Notes under the pieces: model-generated
Told to the model about the DNA's origin: nothing
Databases searched by the model: none
The model's input: only the letters and a program-made list of their open reading frames with translations
Source of the DNA: Mrakia gelida
Lineage: Eukaryota > Basidiomycota > Tremellomycetes > Cystofilobasidiales > Mrakiaceae
Reading direction: 5' to 3'
DNA: 64,000 bases
Assembly: GCA_024345305.1 (NCBI GenBank)
Contig: BRON01000005.1
Coordinates: forward strand, 1,240,001 to 1,304,000
Position numbers and translations under genes: made by a program
In this document: piece by piece, positions 20,091 through 32,046 of the stretch
Layout of the letters: each line of letters starts with the position of its first letter
Numbering within the stretch: the first letter of the stretch is position 1

Positions 20091-21817
20091 ATGGACATCC
20101 GAAACTTGATTCATCACGATTCAGCCCTCGCCAGCACTTCCTCGCTCTTCTCTTCCTCCTACACCTCGCCAAGTCTCCCTTCCACCTTCCCACCTCCTCC
20201 CCTCCGACCTCAACTTAACATCGAACCGTCTCAACAGACCTTCGTTCCATCATCCTTCGTCTCTTCGTCGACGAAGGAGGATCGTGCCGCCGCCCACGGC
20301 GACCCAGAATTCCTCAGCAGCGCTCCGGCTCGCTCTCAACCTCCCTCTCGACTATCTCTCGCTTCCCTCCTCGATTCCGAACCCTCCCGCTGCCCCTCGA
20401 GCTCAACTCACCGAGACGCCGATGCAGAGTTCATGCGAGAAGAAAAGGTGCGGGCTCATGCACTTCGTCTGCTCTTGCCCTTTCTTGAACGCCGTCCGCC
20501 TGAGTCGCGACCCCACGCTGACATTGTTTTCTCTTCCTCTCACTCTTTCACAGGCGGCTCTCCTAGGACCACCTCGACTCCTCAACTCTCGAACTCCCTC
20601 CCCAGTACTCTCCTACTCCCACTCGCCGGCCTCGTCGTCGGGCTCCCTCCAACCTCCCACCCCAGATTCCCTCCCGGAATATCCCACCTGTTTCCCTCGG
20701 AAGCGACTCATCATCCCTCACAGCCCTCCTCCATCCATCCAACATCAACATCAAGTCTCTCCCACCTCGGCTCTGGATCTCCTCGCCGTCGTCGCAGACA
20801 TTTCTTCGGCTGGCCCCTCGTCCGAACGATCGGTTTCCCCTCGCTCGGACACTGGTTCTCTTGGAGATGCCTCGTCTTCCTCTGGGTCGAGGAAGAGGGT
20901 GAAGATGGAGGAAAAAGAGGGTGAAGATGCAGGGGTCAAACGAGTGACGAAGAAGAGGAAGGGACGAGGATTGGATCCTCAGAAGACGCGTTCGTTCACT
21001 TTCTTCGACCTTCGAACTTCTCGACGCGACTTCTTGGAAACTGACAGCTCTCTCTTCGCTTCTTTCGACACCAACAGGACTCATGATCTTCCCTCCGACC
21101 CTCCCTCCTCGGTCTTTCGCTCCGGCAGAGTCTGAAGGGTACACGAGACGCCCAACCACCTCGGCTGAAAATGTGAGTCGCGTCGGCGTCGCGTCTATTT
21201 CGATCTCCGATCAACGACTGACCACCCTTCTTCGCTTTATTTCTCGCTCCTCAGCTCTACGCACCCACCTACACCAAAGGTCGAGACTCTCGCACTCGAG
21301 TCGCTTTCTGTGAGTCTTCTTCGCCTTTGACTCGCGCTTGTCTTCTGCGTCTCTCGTCACCGACCTCTTCCCACCCATCTTTCTCTAAGGCGAGTACTGT
21401 GGAGAGTCAGCCCTTCCCACAAGGATGAGCGGATTTGGCTATCACCTCCTTCACACCCACAACCTCTCCTCTCACCCTCCCTACATCATGCCCTCGCCGC
21501 TTCGGATCCGAACTTCAGCGACCGACGAACTCCCTCCCTCGCTCGTCGACAAGGAACTGGCCGTCACCGCTCCTTCTCCAGCTCTGGATGGAGAGTGTCC
21601 CTTCACCACTACGGAAGGAGGCGTTTGCACCATGGGCGGTTGGGTGAGTCGAGCTTTCTTTTCCTCTCGCTTCGCCTCGTCGCGTCGAAAATCGAAACTC
21701 ACGCCGTCTTTCCTTCTCTGCTTCTTTCCCCTTCTGCAGCACAAGCTCTCTAGCTGGAGGGAGTCGATGAACAGTCATCTTGGTGGGAAGGGACTGAATC
21801 CGTCGCCGTTGAAGTAG
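20091..21817 (+). CDS. Transcription regulator with Rua1-type C-terminal zinc-finger domain
   Basis: Six exons (20091-20447, 20554-20989, 21078-21172, 21255-21309, 21390-21643, 21740-21817) give 424 aa. The N-terminal 230 residues are Ser/Pro-rich and disordered. A basic stretch follows (SRKRVKMEEK, then VKRVTKKRKGRG), a likely nuclear signal. The C-terminal 140 residues match the fungal domain once called DUF4451, now named after Rua1 of Ustilago maydis. They contain TRVAFCEYCGES, a GYHLLHTHN His pair spaced like a C2H2 finger, and a second Cys/His cluster in GECPFTTTEGGVC to SHLGGKG. Rua1 activates the ustilagic acid glycolipid cluster in Ustilago. Here no such cluster is in the window, so the target is unknown. 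The start is the ATG after a 5'-UTR intron, in AAAATGG context. Confidence 0.8.
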
Positions 21818-22484
21818 TTTAGTTTAGTCGCGAGGGAAGGTTGTCCAGTCCTCGTTTTCCATTTCAGCCGTCGAGCTTTGTTGATGTTTCCGTTTAGATT
21901 GTATCGCTAGTATTTAGAGCTCAGTATTGTATCCCTTCTAGTATCTACAAGTCCGCACTAAGAGACGAAGATAATCAACCACCGATCTATGTAGAACGCC
22001 CGACTCGAACCAGCTGTCCCGTCCCGCGCGAAGTCCTTTCCTCCTCCTCTTCTCACTTCGTTCCCGACTGCCTCCCAGTCCAAGTCCATCTCCATCAGAC
22101 TTCGTGTTCTTCAGGATCCTCCTCCTCCTAAGCGGTGGGAAGTTGTAACGTCCCTGGATAAGTCGAAGGAGGAGGGCGGAAGGATGCGTCGATTCGTCCG
22201 GATTGTCGAGGGGATGAGGCGTTGCGAAGGAGGGGCGACGGCGAGGACGAGTGACGGCAGATGGGGTACGAGGTGGCGAGAGGGAGTTGTTGGTGATGGG
22301 TAGAAGTCGAGAGGGAGTTGGGAAAGGAAGAGGGGAAGGAAGGGGAGAGGTGCGGGGTGCTGGGGAGGGGACGCGTCGAGTGCGAAGCTGCAGAGACACG
22401 GCGAAGACGAGGTCAACGAAAGGTCGAAGAATATCTGAGAAGAAAGGAGGGGGCAAGGGGACCAACGAGTAGCTAAGTTGGAGA
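21818..22484. other. Convergent intergenic region
   Basis: Lies 3' of the Rua1-type gene (+) and of paralog C (-). It is T-rich after 21818, as expected for a 3' UTR. If the last intron of paralog C is not spliced, its 3' UTR begins near 22620 instead. No other feature is seen. Confidence 0.4.
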
Positions 22485-24060
22485 TCAAACGAGCCAAGTT
22501 GAGACCTGAGGGACCGTCGACGTCGAGCTGAAGAAAGGAATCGAACGAAGCAGTGGGCGTGAGACTCGATTCGTCACGCAAAACAGAAGGGGACACTTCA
22601 GCGGATTGAACAAGGATTGAACTCACAGATCGCTCAAGTCGAGCTGCATCACCGTCCCATCCTTCGCCTCCCACGACCACCGCAAGACCGAAACCGCCGT
22701 CGTCGGGATCCCTCTCCTCTTGATCCAAGCGACGAACCGCTCTCGGACGTCTTGAGGGTAGTCGACGAGATGAATATGAGAAGCGTTCGTGATCTTCCCG
22801 ACTCGTTCCATGGCCTGGTAGAGGAAGGCCTTCGTCGGCGTCTCGTTCTCGTTGAAATGTTGAGCGAAGGTGTCGACCTTGAACGTCGAGGCCGATCCGA
22901 ACGATCTCATGCTGAGGTCGATAGTCGGCGAGTATCGGTCTCGAAGGATCCGAGGGGACGTGGAGATGACCAAAGTGTCGAAGAATTGTTGCTGTTCGTC
23001 TTCGAGACGCGACTTCGTTTCGCTCGCGATGAGCCGGCTGACGAACGCTTCCGTTGCCTCCTCCTCCGTTTCGAACTCTGGGTCGTCCAGCCACTCGAGG
23101 TAAGTAAGGAGAGTACCGTCCGCGTGTTGCTCAGCGGCGTCCTCGTAGAATCCTCGAAGGCGTTCCCGAGCGTCGCGTCTCCGGCCTGGTTGTGATTGAA
23201 TCTGGAGGAGGACCTTCTTGACGCCTTCTTGACTGAGCCAAGATGTGGGAGGGGACGAGTTGTCGAGGATGCAGAGGTGCTGGATCCTTCGACGACTGGG
23301 GACGACGAGAGGAGCGAGAAGCGAGTCCGAGTCGAGACGTGAACGACGGACTGGGGGATGAACGTTTTTCCGAACGATGATCTCCTTGACGTAGTTGAAA
23401 CGCTTTTCCGACTCGTCGCCGACGACGAACAAGCCTTTCTCTGGGCCAAAGAAGGCGAGGTAGTCTGAGGGGCGGGTGATGGTGATGGAGGAGTAGAAGA
23501 AGGGGAGGGCGAGTTGGCGAAAGGAGTGCGAGACTAGGAGGAGGTGGGTGGGAAGGGACGGAAGCGAGGAGGAGGGAGTGGCGAAGAAAGGACGAAGAAA
23601 GGCGAAGGAGAGAATCTGTTCGAGGATCTCTATGGGGAAGTCTACGTGAGGAGAAAAAAGGGGAGGGAGAGCGAGGGTGTGTCAACTCGACGCTCGACCT
23701 CGCCTGATCGAGAGGGTTGAGCCTGTTTGAGCGAGGAAAAGTCACCTGGAAGCTTGTGTCCTTGATTGTACGAGTCTATCATATCTGTAGTAGACGATCC
23801 GACCTTCTCGTAGGTCTGTGAGAGAAGTGGAAGCGCGATCAGCAAAGCGCTCAGAGAAGAGAAGGGCGGAAGCTCGAGGGGACGGCGAACGAGCTCACCA
23901 TCTTGTTCTGGGACGCTTCCGACGACGAGAGAGATAAAACATGGTTTTCCGGAAGGTGTTGTGAGTTGGAACGGAAGCCGCGAGCTTGAGGCTCGGTATC
24001 GAGGGCGTTGGGAAGAGAAGTGAGGGGAGGGAGGGAAGTCGAGAGGGAGGAGAGGTCCAT
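22485..24060 (-). CDS. F-box-like protein, paralog C (intact)
   Basis: Exons 24060-23899, 23815-23746, 23641-22627 and 22527-22485 give 429 aa. If the last donor is skipped, the protein ends two codons later at D-L-stop near 22623. The F-box-like block reads FPIEILEQILSFAFLRP, then LLLVSHSFRQLALPFFYSSITI, and on to a FFGPEKGLFVVGDESEKRFNY segment matching the other copies. Unlike A, B, D and E there is no intron after the RFNYVKE motif, so the family's third and fourth exons are fused here. The C-terminal domain is diverged but keeps a WIKRRG and WSWEAKDG tail equivalent to WIETNK and WTLEDG in paralog E. No stop or shift interrupts the frame. Ubiquitin-ligase function is inferred only from the F-box-like motif. 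Confidence 0.75.
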
Positions 24061-24958
24061 GCTGCTGGCCACGTTACCAAGCTGTAAACAGGATGAGGAA
24101 GAGTTGAGATTGATCGAGAGTTTCGAGGTTAAGATCGTGGGCACGCTTCTCCGGATCCAAGGTCGTTGACGTTGTCGTGGTTGGGTTGGAGAGGGAGGGA
24201 AGGAGCGGACGAGCTCACACGATTTCGTGAGCTTTGCGTGAAGGTCGCTTCCGACCGTCAGCGTCGATTCTTTTTTCGAGAAGACGGGATTGCAGGTCTC
24301 TCCAGATCCAGAGTGAGTCCCCTCGGTGAGGTCAAGAAGATACTGAGAGCAGAGGAGGCGACCGGAGAGCTGCAAGACCGAGCTCACCATGTTCCCTCTC
24401 CTTCCTTCCCTCTTCCTTACAGATCAGCTCCCTCTCGATGGCCCTCCAGACTTCCTCGATGTTATTTCATGCTGCTCATACACTGTCCCAGCCATCATCC
24501 AGAGGAAACGAGAAACGAGCATCCTGAGGGAGTTCCGACGTCGCTTGGGCTGAAGAAGGTGAGTTGAGCTCTTCTCTGCTTCTCCTTGCTCCCTCTGCCC
24601 GTCTGCGAGATCCACTCTCTCACCGCTCTTCCAGACTCTTTGACCCCTGTATGAGTATGGTGCCTTTAGCATCGAGATATCCTCTCTGACCTTGACTGCT
24701 CGTTGGCATCGGCGCTATCGAAGCTTGAAGGGCAAAGGACGGACGGAGAAACCTCTTCTCGTCGTCCCTTTCCTCTTCACCACAGACAGCGACGATCGCC
24801 AAGAGAGGTCATGAGGTGGGTTTCTCGTCATTAAAAAGGTGCTAGGAGAGCCGTTTGCGGTCTATCGTTTTCCCTCCCCATCTCGCTTGGTCTTCCTTCT
24901 CCGAAGCTCCTGCTGACTTCCATCTCCTTCCTCCCTTCCTTCTGCCAACCACTTCGGG
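24061..24958. other. Divergent intergenic region with unassigned splice-like signals
   Basis: About 900 nt between the starts of paralog C (-) and the GH43 gene (+). On the plus strand there is a CAG acceptor at 24420-24422, a 120-nt open stretch reading CYFMLLIHCPSHHPEE, and a GTGAGT donor at 24561. No full ORF with a start and stop could be assembled. It may be a spliced 5' UTR of the GH43 gene or a short lost gene. Confidence 0.35.
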
Positions 24959-27729
24959 ATGTTACTTCGTCTTCTCCCCCTCCTCTTCGCCTGTGAGCCC
25001 TCGTTGCGTTTCTCTCTTTGTGCTGTACAGTCATCGAGTGAGGTCGAGAAGCCGAGCGAGCTGATTGAAAGTCCTCTTCTTCTCTCCCTTTCTCCTCCCC
25101 CCCCTCCCTTCCTCTCCAGTCACTGGAACAGCTCTCGCCTATAAGAACCCCATCATACCTGGATTCAACCCCGATCGTACGTTCGAAGAAGCTCCCATAT
25201 CCCGAGCGGCCGAGCCAAAGCTCATCTCATCCTTTCGGCGCGTCCCGTTTGCTTTCAGCGACCATCATTCGAACCGGAGAAGATTACTTCCTCGCGACCA
25301 GTACCTTCGAGTTCTTGTACGCGTCATTCAACGAGGTCCGAAACTCTGAAAGGCGCCTCGAACGACTCGGCGGCATCTGACCTCGTCGCTCGTCTCTCTC
25401 TTCTTTCGTCCCTCCGTCTGACTCTCGCTCGCACTTTTTTCGTATTCCCTCTCTCAGCCCCAGCACACCCGTCTATCACTCAACGGACCTCATCGACTGG
25501 ACTCTTATCGGACATGCTCTCAATCGGCCTTCGCAGCTCAACTTGAGGGGGACTGCTCCCTCAGGCGGGACTTTCGCTCCCACCCTTCGTTTCCACGACG
25601 TGAGTCGGGTCCTCGCTCAACCCTCGAATTCTTGAGCTGACTCTCTTCCATTTGATATCAGGGAACCTACTACCTCATCACGACGTAAGTTTCCCTCTTC
25701 AACAAAGTGCCGCCGACGCTCGAAGGCTGACATCGGCGACGCGTCTGGCTTCAAAGTTGGTTCGACATCATCTCACCTCCAGATAACTCGACAAAGACAC
25801 CTGTTTCGATGTTCGTGACTACTGATAACATCTGGGACGAGACTTCTTGGAGGTGAGTCACCTCTCTCGTCGTATCTTCGCTCTGCTCGCAGCACCGACT
25901 GATTCACTTCCTTCTGTCCCTTTCAGCGACCCGATCTACGTTGAGCAAGAGGGATTCGATCCCGATCTCTTTTGTTGGTGATGATACATCTCCTCCCTAC
26001 CGTCTCGCTGTGTCCTGACCCGTCCCTTCCCTTCGAATCAGTCGACGACGACGGCAAGGTCTACCTCACGACGACGTTCGGAGCCAATGACTTCGGCCAC
26101 CCCAACTCTGGCTACTTCTCCATCTTCATCTCCGAGATCGACATCAAGACGGGTGACCCTCTTACGGAGACTCAGTTCCTTCATCAGAGCCCTCTTGCTC
26201 TCGACGCACCAAGACTCGCCGAGGGTTCGCACATCAAGAAGGTCAGTCGCGTCTCTTCTTTCCTACGCCTCTTCTCGTCGAGCATCCCCTGGATGATGAC
26301 CATCGAACACTTCCCTTCTCACAGATCAACGGAACCTACTACCTCATCACTGCCGACGGAGGTACCGAAGCAGGAAGCCATCGAGAGATGGCCTATCGAG
26401 CCTCGTCGCCGTACGGTCCTTGGATTCCCAACCCTTCGAACCCCCTCATCTGGAACGGAAGGAATCTATCCAACCTCATCCTTGCTACCGGACACGCCGA
26501 CTTTGTAGAGACGCCGGAAGGCGACTGTGAGTCCGTCGAGGTTGAGACGCGAAACGCGAGACGAAAAAACGACCCGACTGACTCTCGTCGTTCCCTTTTT
26601 GTGATTTGAAGGGTGGGCTGTTTTGCTCGGTGTTCGACCACAGAACCCAACCAACGGGAGTGGAACGAATCAGCTCGGGAGGGAAACGTTCCTAGCACCC
26701 TTGACTTGGGAGGACGGGTAAGTCGAGACGAGAGCAAGGCTCGAAACACGTTCGACGCTGACTTCCTCCCGCTTCGCTTGCTTCACTCACTTCAGATGGC
26801 CGGTCATCAACGGCGGGAAGGATCTCACGTTCACCGTTCCTGAACTCTACAACCTCACTCGACCCAAGATCTGGAGAGACGACTTCGACGGCTGCCTGGC
26901 CGACAAAGCCTACTACACTCAACGAACACCGTTCGTCCCTTCTCGCTCTTGCTCCTCGTCGCGGCTCTCAGACTCACTCCTTCTCTCTCTCTTTCTTCAG
27001 CTACAAATCCTTCCACACCTTCCCCTCCTCCGGCGGTCTCTCCCTCCGAGGCAACTCGTTCTCGCTCTCCGACCGCGATACTCCCGCCGCCCTGCTTCGC
27101 AAACAAACCCTCCTCAACACCACCATCTCCACCCGCCTTACCTTCTCGCCCACCTCCCCTCTCCACGAAGCAGGTCTTACCATCTTCCTCTCGATCCACT
27201 ACCACAACGAGGTCGGGATCACTCAACATCCCGAAACGAATCGAACTGTCGTCTTCGCGACGACGCGAACAGGAGTCGACGCGAAGGAGGAGACTGTCTA
27301 CGTCGAACTGGGCGATGCGTGGAAGGAGGAGGATGGTGTGGAGCTGGTCATCGAGGTGAAGCCGGAGGGTTACAGGCTTGGGTTCGTCGAGGTCGAGGGA
27401 ACGACGAGGTTCTTGAAGGAGGTCGAGGGGAAATGGTTGCAGACGTTCCTTCCTGGGTGAGTTCTCGCCTTTTCGGTCGACAGCTCGAAGACCACACTGA
27501 CTCGTGCATCCGCTTCGCTTCTTTCAGATGGCAAAACTTCGTCGGAGCACACTTTGGAATCTACGCGACGGGCAATCGACTCCCGACCTTGCAGGCTGCT
27601 GTGAGTTTCAATCCCTTCTTCGCTTCTTCTGTTTTCCTTGTCAAGAAGAGGCTGATCTTTTCGTTCTCCCTCCTCTCACTCCAGACCTTCAAATACCTCC
27701 AGACGGACGGGAACGACGACGACGAGTGA
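24959..27729 (+). CDS. Secreted glycoside hydrolase family 43 (beta-xylosidase/arabinofuranosidase type)
   Basis: Fourteen exons give 557 aa: 24959-24992, 25120-25176, 25259-25316, 25458-25599, 25662-25684, 25757-25852, 25927-25973, 26042-26241, 26325-26526, 26612-26717, 26796-26930, 27001-27456, 27528-27600, 27685-27729. A signal peptide (MLLRLLPLLFAFTGTALA) precedes the catalytic five-bladed propeller. GH43 landmarks appear in order: NPIIPGFNPDPTIIR (general-base Asp), GTFAPTLRFHDGTYYL, FDPDLFFDDDGKVYL (pKa-modulating Asp), LAEGSHIKKINGTYYL (general-acid Glu) and GHADFVETPEGDWW. From about residue 320 a second beta-sandwich domain follows (IWRDDFDG to WQNFVGAHFGIYATG), as in fungal xylosidases of the GH43/lamin-like C2 type. 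Several N-glycosylation sequons are present. The role is hydrolysis of hemicellulose side chains or xylo-oligomers outside the cell; which substrate is not decidable here. Confidence 0.92.
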
Positions 27730-27940
27730 TGGTCGACGCGTCGACCCTTTCTTTGCGTCGTTCATCTTTGCTTCTTCGCTTCCCTCCTTGAAACCGATAG
27801 ATATCGATGAAAATGATATTGTTCTTTTCTGCCACCTTGATGAAAAGCAAGAGCGACTCGATGAAAGACTTCATTCGATCAACCGACTCCCTCGCCGCTC
27901 GACGTCGACTCGACGCGCGTCCCAACAAATGATCCTCTTC

Positions 27941-29677
27941 TCAGACTAGTCCAGTCTCGTTTGAAGAGAGAACCCATCGGTACTTCTGAAGGTGCGAAGA
28001 AGAAGCGCGAAGAGAGTCAGCCCGTGGGAGCGAAAGAGGGGAGGAGGAGGGGAGACAGGGAGGGCGAGTTGATTCTCACATCTCCGGGCTTTCGACGCGC
28101 GATCTAGAGAGGAGACAGAACGGAGAGTCAGCGATATGAGGATAGAAGTGAAACGAGCAAGGAACCGATTCGAGCTCACCTCAGGGACCCCAATCGTCAC
28201 GAAGCCTCCGTCTTCGAATTTCCAGATCCAGGAGAGTCCAAAGTCGGGGTGTTCCCTGTTGAGAGCCTTCTCCATCTCCCCCGAGAAAGAGGTGTACGTC
28301 TCCTCCGGGAACCCGACGAGAGTGAGTTGAGGGATGGGAGACCAGTTCCCGAAGTCGAACGAAGCTCGAGCGAAAACGTCTCCGTGAGGTCGCGTTCGAT
28401 CCCAAGTCGCATGCCAGTGGAGCTCGACAGCGGCGGGCACGGGCTTCGCGTCGAAAAAGATATGAGGTGGAAGTCGACCGACGGACAAGTGGGACATGAG
28501 CACTGCACGAGGCTGCGTCGCGGAAAACAATTCTGGGAGGAATCGAGCTCGGCCGTCGCGAAGATACGTCTTGACGCGCCACTGGATGTCGTTATCGATC
28601 AACTCGTTCAACTCGGATGAGCACTCCCTCTTGAGCCAGTCGTCCCATTCCAGACGACCGCGACCTGCTTCCTGTTAAGCCTCATCGGCGAGCTCGTACT
28701 GGATCTCGAGGGATCGAAGTTGTTTGTCTCGGTTCGACCTCCTGTATTGCGCGTCTTGGATGACCTCGAGAGTAGGGTCGTCTAGAGTCGTATCAAGGGG
28801 GCGAATGGATACGTTTGACTCCAGAAGACAGACGGTCTCGAAGGGCTTGGAGGAGGGGAACCGATCTGAAGGGATCGTGAACGACGCGACGAAGGAGGAC
28901 AATGCGTTCACGTTCGGACCAGTACCCTCCTTGTCAGGCGTGACGGCGGGAAGCTCGACTCCAGCGAGGATCGAGAGCTGCAAGAGGGACCGAGAAGAGG
29001 CTCAGCTCGTACTCAATTCGCGTCGAGGAAGGCGGAGAGACGGACGCTCACCTCCTGAACGTAGCTCCAGCGTTTCCTTCCCTCCTCCCCCGCGACGAAT
29101 ATCCCGTTCTCGGGATCGAAGAACTCGACGTAGTGATATGGCTGGTGTATCGTGATCGAATGATAGAAGAAGGGAGCGCAAAGCTGTCGGAATCCCTTCG
29201 AGACGAGGAGGAGGTGGGAGGTTCCGACGAGGTGGTAGGGATCCGAGGAGGGAGTGAGCTTCGAGGGTCGAAGGAAGACGAGCTTGAGGATTCGTTCGAT
29301 GACCTCGACGGGGATGGCTGAAGAGACATAGAAGGAGTATGAGCGATAAGGGAGGAAGGAAGGTGAGCTTGAGCTCGCACCCCATGTTCGTCTTCACTCT
29401 CTCCTTGTCATGGTCGAGAATCAGAGAGAGAAGGCTTACCTGGAAGATGAGAAAACGACCTGTGGTGTTTGGTGAATGTGGTCATCGCGAGACTCTACGA
29501 TAGAGACGGAAAGAGAGAAGGAAGTGAGCAGAGAGAGAGGAGGGGAAGGGACGCGGGAAGAGAGGGAAGACCGGAAGACGAGCTCACCGACGACTGCTCC
29601 AAGACCTCATTCAACTTCTTGCTTAATGACTCGTGGAATACCGACATATTCTGCCCGATGACGTGGAGGTCGCCCAT
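27941..29677 (-). pseudogene. F-box-like protein, paralog D with in-frame stop
   Basis: Exons 29677-29588, 29494-29440, 29317-29052, 28977-28180, 28103-28080 and 27985-27941 join in phase to 425 codons plus stop, with standard splice sites throughout. The core exon is 266 nt, as in A and B, and encodes IPVEVIERILKLVFLRPSKL then LLLVSKGFRQLCAPFFYHSITI. In the fourth exon a single TAA (28675-28677) lies between YELADEA and QEAGRGRLEWDDWL. The same frame stays open and conserved-looking on both sides for over 100 codons each. This is a one-base-type nonsense change (from CAA, GAA, AAA, TCA, TTA or similar) rather than general decay. Read as is, the protein would stop after about 240 aa, keeping the F-box-like region but losing the C-terminal domain. 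It could be a young pseudogene, a truncated functional form, or a sequencing error. Confidence 0.78.
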
Positions 29678-29810
29678 GTTGGGTTCTCGCGAGAGGATGG
29701 ATGTCGAGGAAAGGAAAGCAGCCCGAAACGAAACGGCGAGCTCCTCCTCTTGAAGCTCGCAGCTCGCCCTCTCCTCCCTCCCCACCCACAACCTTCCCCT
29801 TACAGTCAAT

Positions 29811-31407
29811 ATGGGGTACGTCCGTCTCTTTGAGTTCATTGCTATCCTATCTTCCATGCTGACCTGCTCTCCTTTCCCTCGTTTCATCAGAGCCGACGGA
29901 GGATCCATTCCCGTTCGTCCCACCTCCTCCTCGCCTTCCCTTCTCCACCTCCCCCGCTTCTCCTTCTTTCGCTAACCTCTCTCTTTCCTCCCTTCTTTCT
30001 CCTCCCAGGATCGAAAAGATCTCGTCAAGAACAAGCCTCGAACGGTCCCTACGGACAACCACAACCTCCGAGTCGCTCAGTACACGCTCTGTGCCCTCTC
30101 TAAGGTGAGCTTCCACCCACCTCGACCTCCTTCCCTCCCTTCGACCTCACCTCCTTCCATCCTCTGCTATCTGCCTCTGCTTCGTCTCGTATCCCCTAGG
30201 CTTCAAAGAGCGTGCATCCTGACCTTTTCTCTCTGCTTGCCTCGTTCTTCTAGCGTCCTCTGGTCGCTCCCATCGTCCTTGACCAAATCGGCAAGCTCTA
30301 CAACAAGGTCGCCATCCTCGAGTTCCTCCTCGACCGGTCTTCCTACGGAGATGGAGAGCAGATCTGTGGTTACATTCGATCTATGAAGGTAAGCTCTGCC
30401 CTTCTCTTCGCAGCCGTATACCTTCAGCAGTTCGTAGCTGCCCTTTCGTTCTTGCTCGCGAGCTCAAGCTCACCCCTTCCCTCCCTTCGTTTCGTCTCTA
30501 GGACACCACCACCCTCACCCTCACTCCCAACCCCAACCTCTCCTCCGACGCCTCCTCCTCCACCAACACCAACACCGATACTTCCTCCCTCCCCTCCCTC
30601 TTCATCTGCCCCCTCTCCCTCAAGGAAATGAACGGTTCCCTCCCCTTCGTCGCCCTCCGTCCATGCGGATGCGTCTTCGCTCTCGCCGCTCTCAAAGCTA
30701 TCATCTCCTCTACTCCTCCTACTCCCATCGTCGCGGCTACCGCTTCGTCAGGCTCAGATGAGGATTCGTCCAAGTCGTCCAAGAAGAACAAGAAGAGTCA
30801 AGGAGGAGAGATCGCCTGTCCTCAATGCTCCACTCCCTTCGTCCCAAGCTACCAAACGAAGAACGACCCTACTGCTGGACACATCATGGCTATCAACCTC
30901 CCCATGGAGGAGATGGAGGATGCTCGGATTGCGCTGGTGGGAGTCAGGGAGGCTGAAGCGGCGAGGAAGAAGGCTGAGAAGGGGAGCAGCAAGAAGAGGA
31001 AGTCGGAGGCGGCTGGGGAGGACTCGACCTCGTCGAAGAAGTCGAAACACCACTCGAAGGGAGAGTTGGTCGTCGACTCGGTCGTCGTCACGCTCGCCGG
31101 AGGAGCGAAGTCAGGAGGAGGAGCGTCGAGACTGGTTCCCAAAAGTGTGGCGGACGAGTTGGCTGCTGCTGAGGAGAGGAGGAAGTTGGAAGGGATGAGT
31201 GCGGCGGTGAGGAGTTTGTATGCTCCCAAGGATGGGAAGAAGGAGGAGAAGCATGGGAACGATAATTGGATGACGAGGGGTGCTTTTACGAGGGTGAGTC
31301 TTGCTCGAACTGGGTTGGGGGCGGGGAGGACGCGTCGCTTCGAACCGAACGCGCGAAGCTGACTTCTTTTCCTTCCTTCTTTCTTTTTCGAAATACAGTA
31401 CGCTTGA
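29811..31407 (+). CDS. RTF2: Replication termination factor 2 (RTF2)
   Basis: Nuclear RING-like protein needed for site-specific fork arrest in fission yeast and for fork restart in animals. Six exons give 352 aa: 29811-29815, 29891-29912, 30009-30104, 30254-30388, 30502-31293, 31399-31407. The N-terminus is diagnostic: M-G-A-D-G-G-S-I-P followed by DRKDLVKNK. The C2HC2-type RING-like region has FICPLSLKEMNG, then PCGCVFALAAL and CPQCSTPF, with a low-complexity insertion (Ser/Asn/Thr) before it and a Ser/Lys-rich one inside it. The C-terminal part is Lys-rich (KKRKSEAAGE) with an alpha-helical end. The first coding exon is only 5 nt and the last is 9 nt including the stop. The gene is divergent from paralog D, with 133 nt between start codons. 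Confidence 0.9.
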
Positions 31408-32046
31408 TCCAACCCCGCTACTCTCGGGCCCTACCCTACTGCCGCGGAAGAAGACCCTCTCCTTCGTTTACTTTACTTCGGGGAAGGAGCTGGATCGAAC
31501 AAGAACCTTCGCGTCGTCGTCCTCCCTTGCTCTCGGTCTCCTCTCTCTCGCGTCTGTTTTTGTACTTCTGTTCTCTTACGATACGATCCTTCTCGGTTAT
31601 GCCTATCCATCTGTTCATTCAACCTGTACCACACTCGTTCTTCCTTCCAGCTCAGTCCAGAAACCTTCGTCCCCTTCTCGCTCGCTCGCCCAACCAAACA
31701 CTTCGTTTCTCTCGCGTCTCAAACTGAGCTTCCTTCTCGACCCTGCCCTTCACTCCGTCATCCCATCAACACCAACGACCTCTCTACGCAGATTCAGCAC
31801 GCAAACCTTCCCCTTCGCCTCATCGTCGTCGTCGTCGTCGTCAAGAAAAAAGAACGAGCTGTCTCGGTCGGCTCCTCCCCTTCGCTCCACCAAGGCCCCC
31901 CAGGCGGCGGCATCGAACGTCGACCCACGCTGGCATCGTTTCCTCGTTCGATCTCAAACCATCAGTTCTCAACCCCATCACATCGCATCTCAACCCAACG
32001 TGCTCACTTCCTTCCCCACCCCCTTCGTTCGTCTCCCCCAACCAAA
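31408..32046. promoter_or_regulatory. Leader region before the leucine-rich F-box-like gene
   Basis: Lies 3' of RTF2 and upstream of the ATG at 32047. It contains CT-rich tracts, a (TCG)n repeat at 31823-31842 and a CCAACCAAAATGG start context. An ORF spans most of it in another frame but has a phase and composition unlike the neighbours; it may still include 5'-UTR exons. Confidence 0.4.
31823..31842. repeat. Trinucleotide microsatellite (TCG)n
   Basis: Six to seven copies of TCG in the leader of the leucine-rich F-box-like gene, about 205 nt upstream of its ATG. Likely variable between strains. No coding role is evident. Confidence 0.7.

Noticed and set aside
22111..23094. 327-aa minus-strand ORF overlapping paralog C
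   Set aside because: Different frame, Arg/Pro-rich with no motif; the F-box-like frame explains the region.
24166..24567. 133-aa plus-strand ORF upstream of GH43
   Set aside because: The start has no support and the frame cannot be joined to a terminating exon; kept only as unassigned splice-like sequence.
24959..27729. Horizontal transfer of the GH43 gene
   Set aside because: Secreted hydrolases are often transferred, but this one has fourteen introns with the local splice signals and the same codon style as its neighbours.
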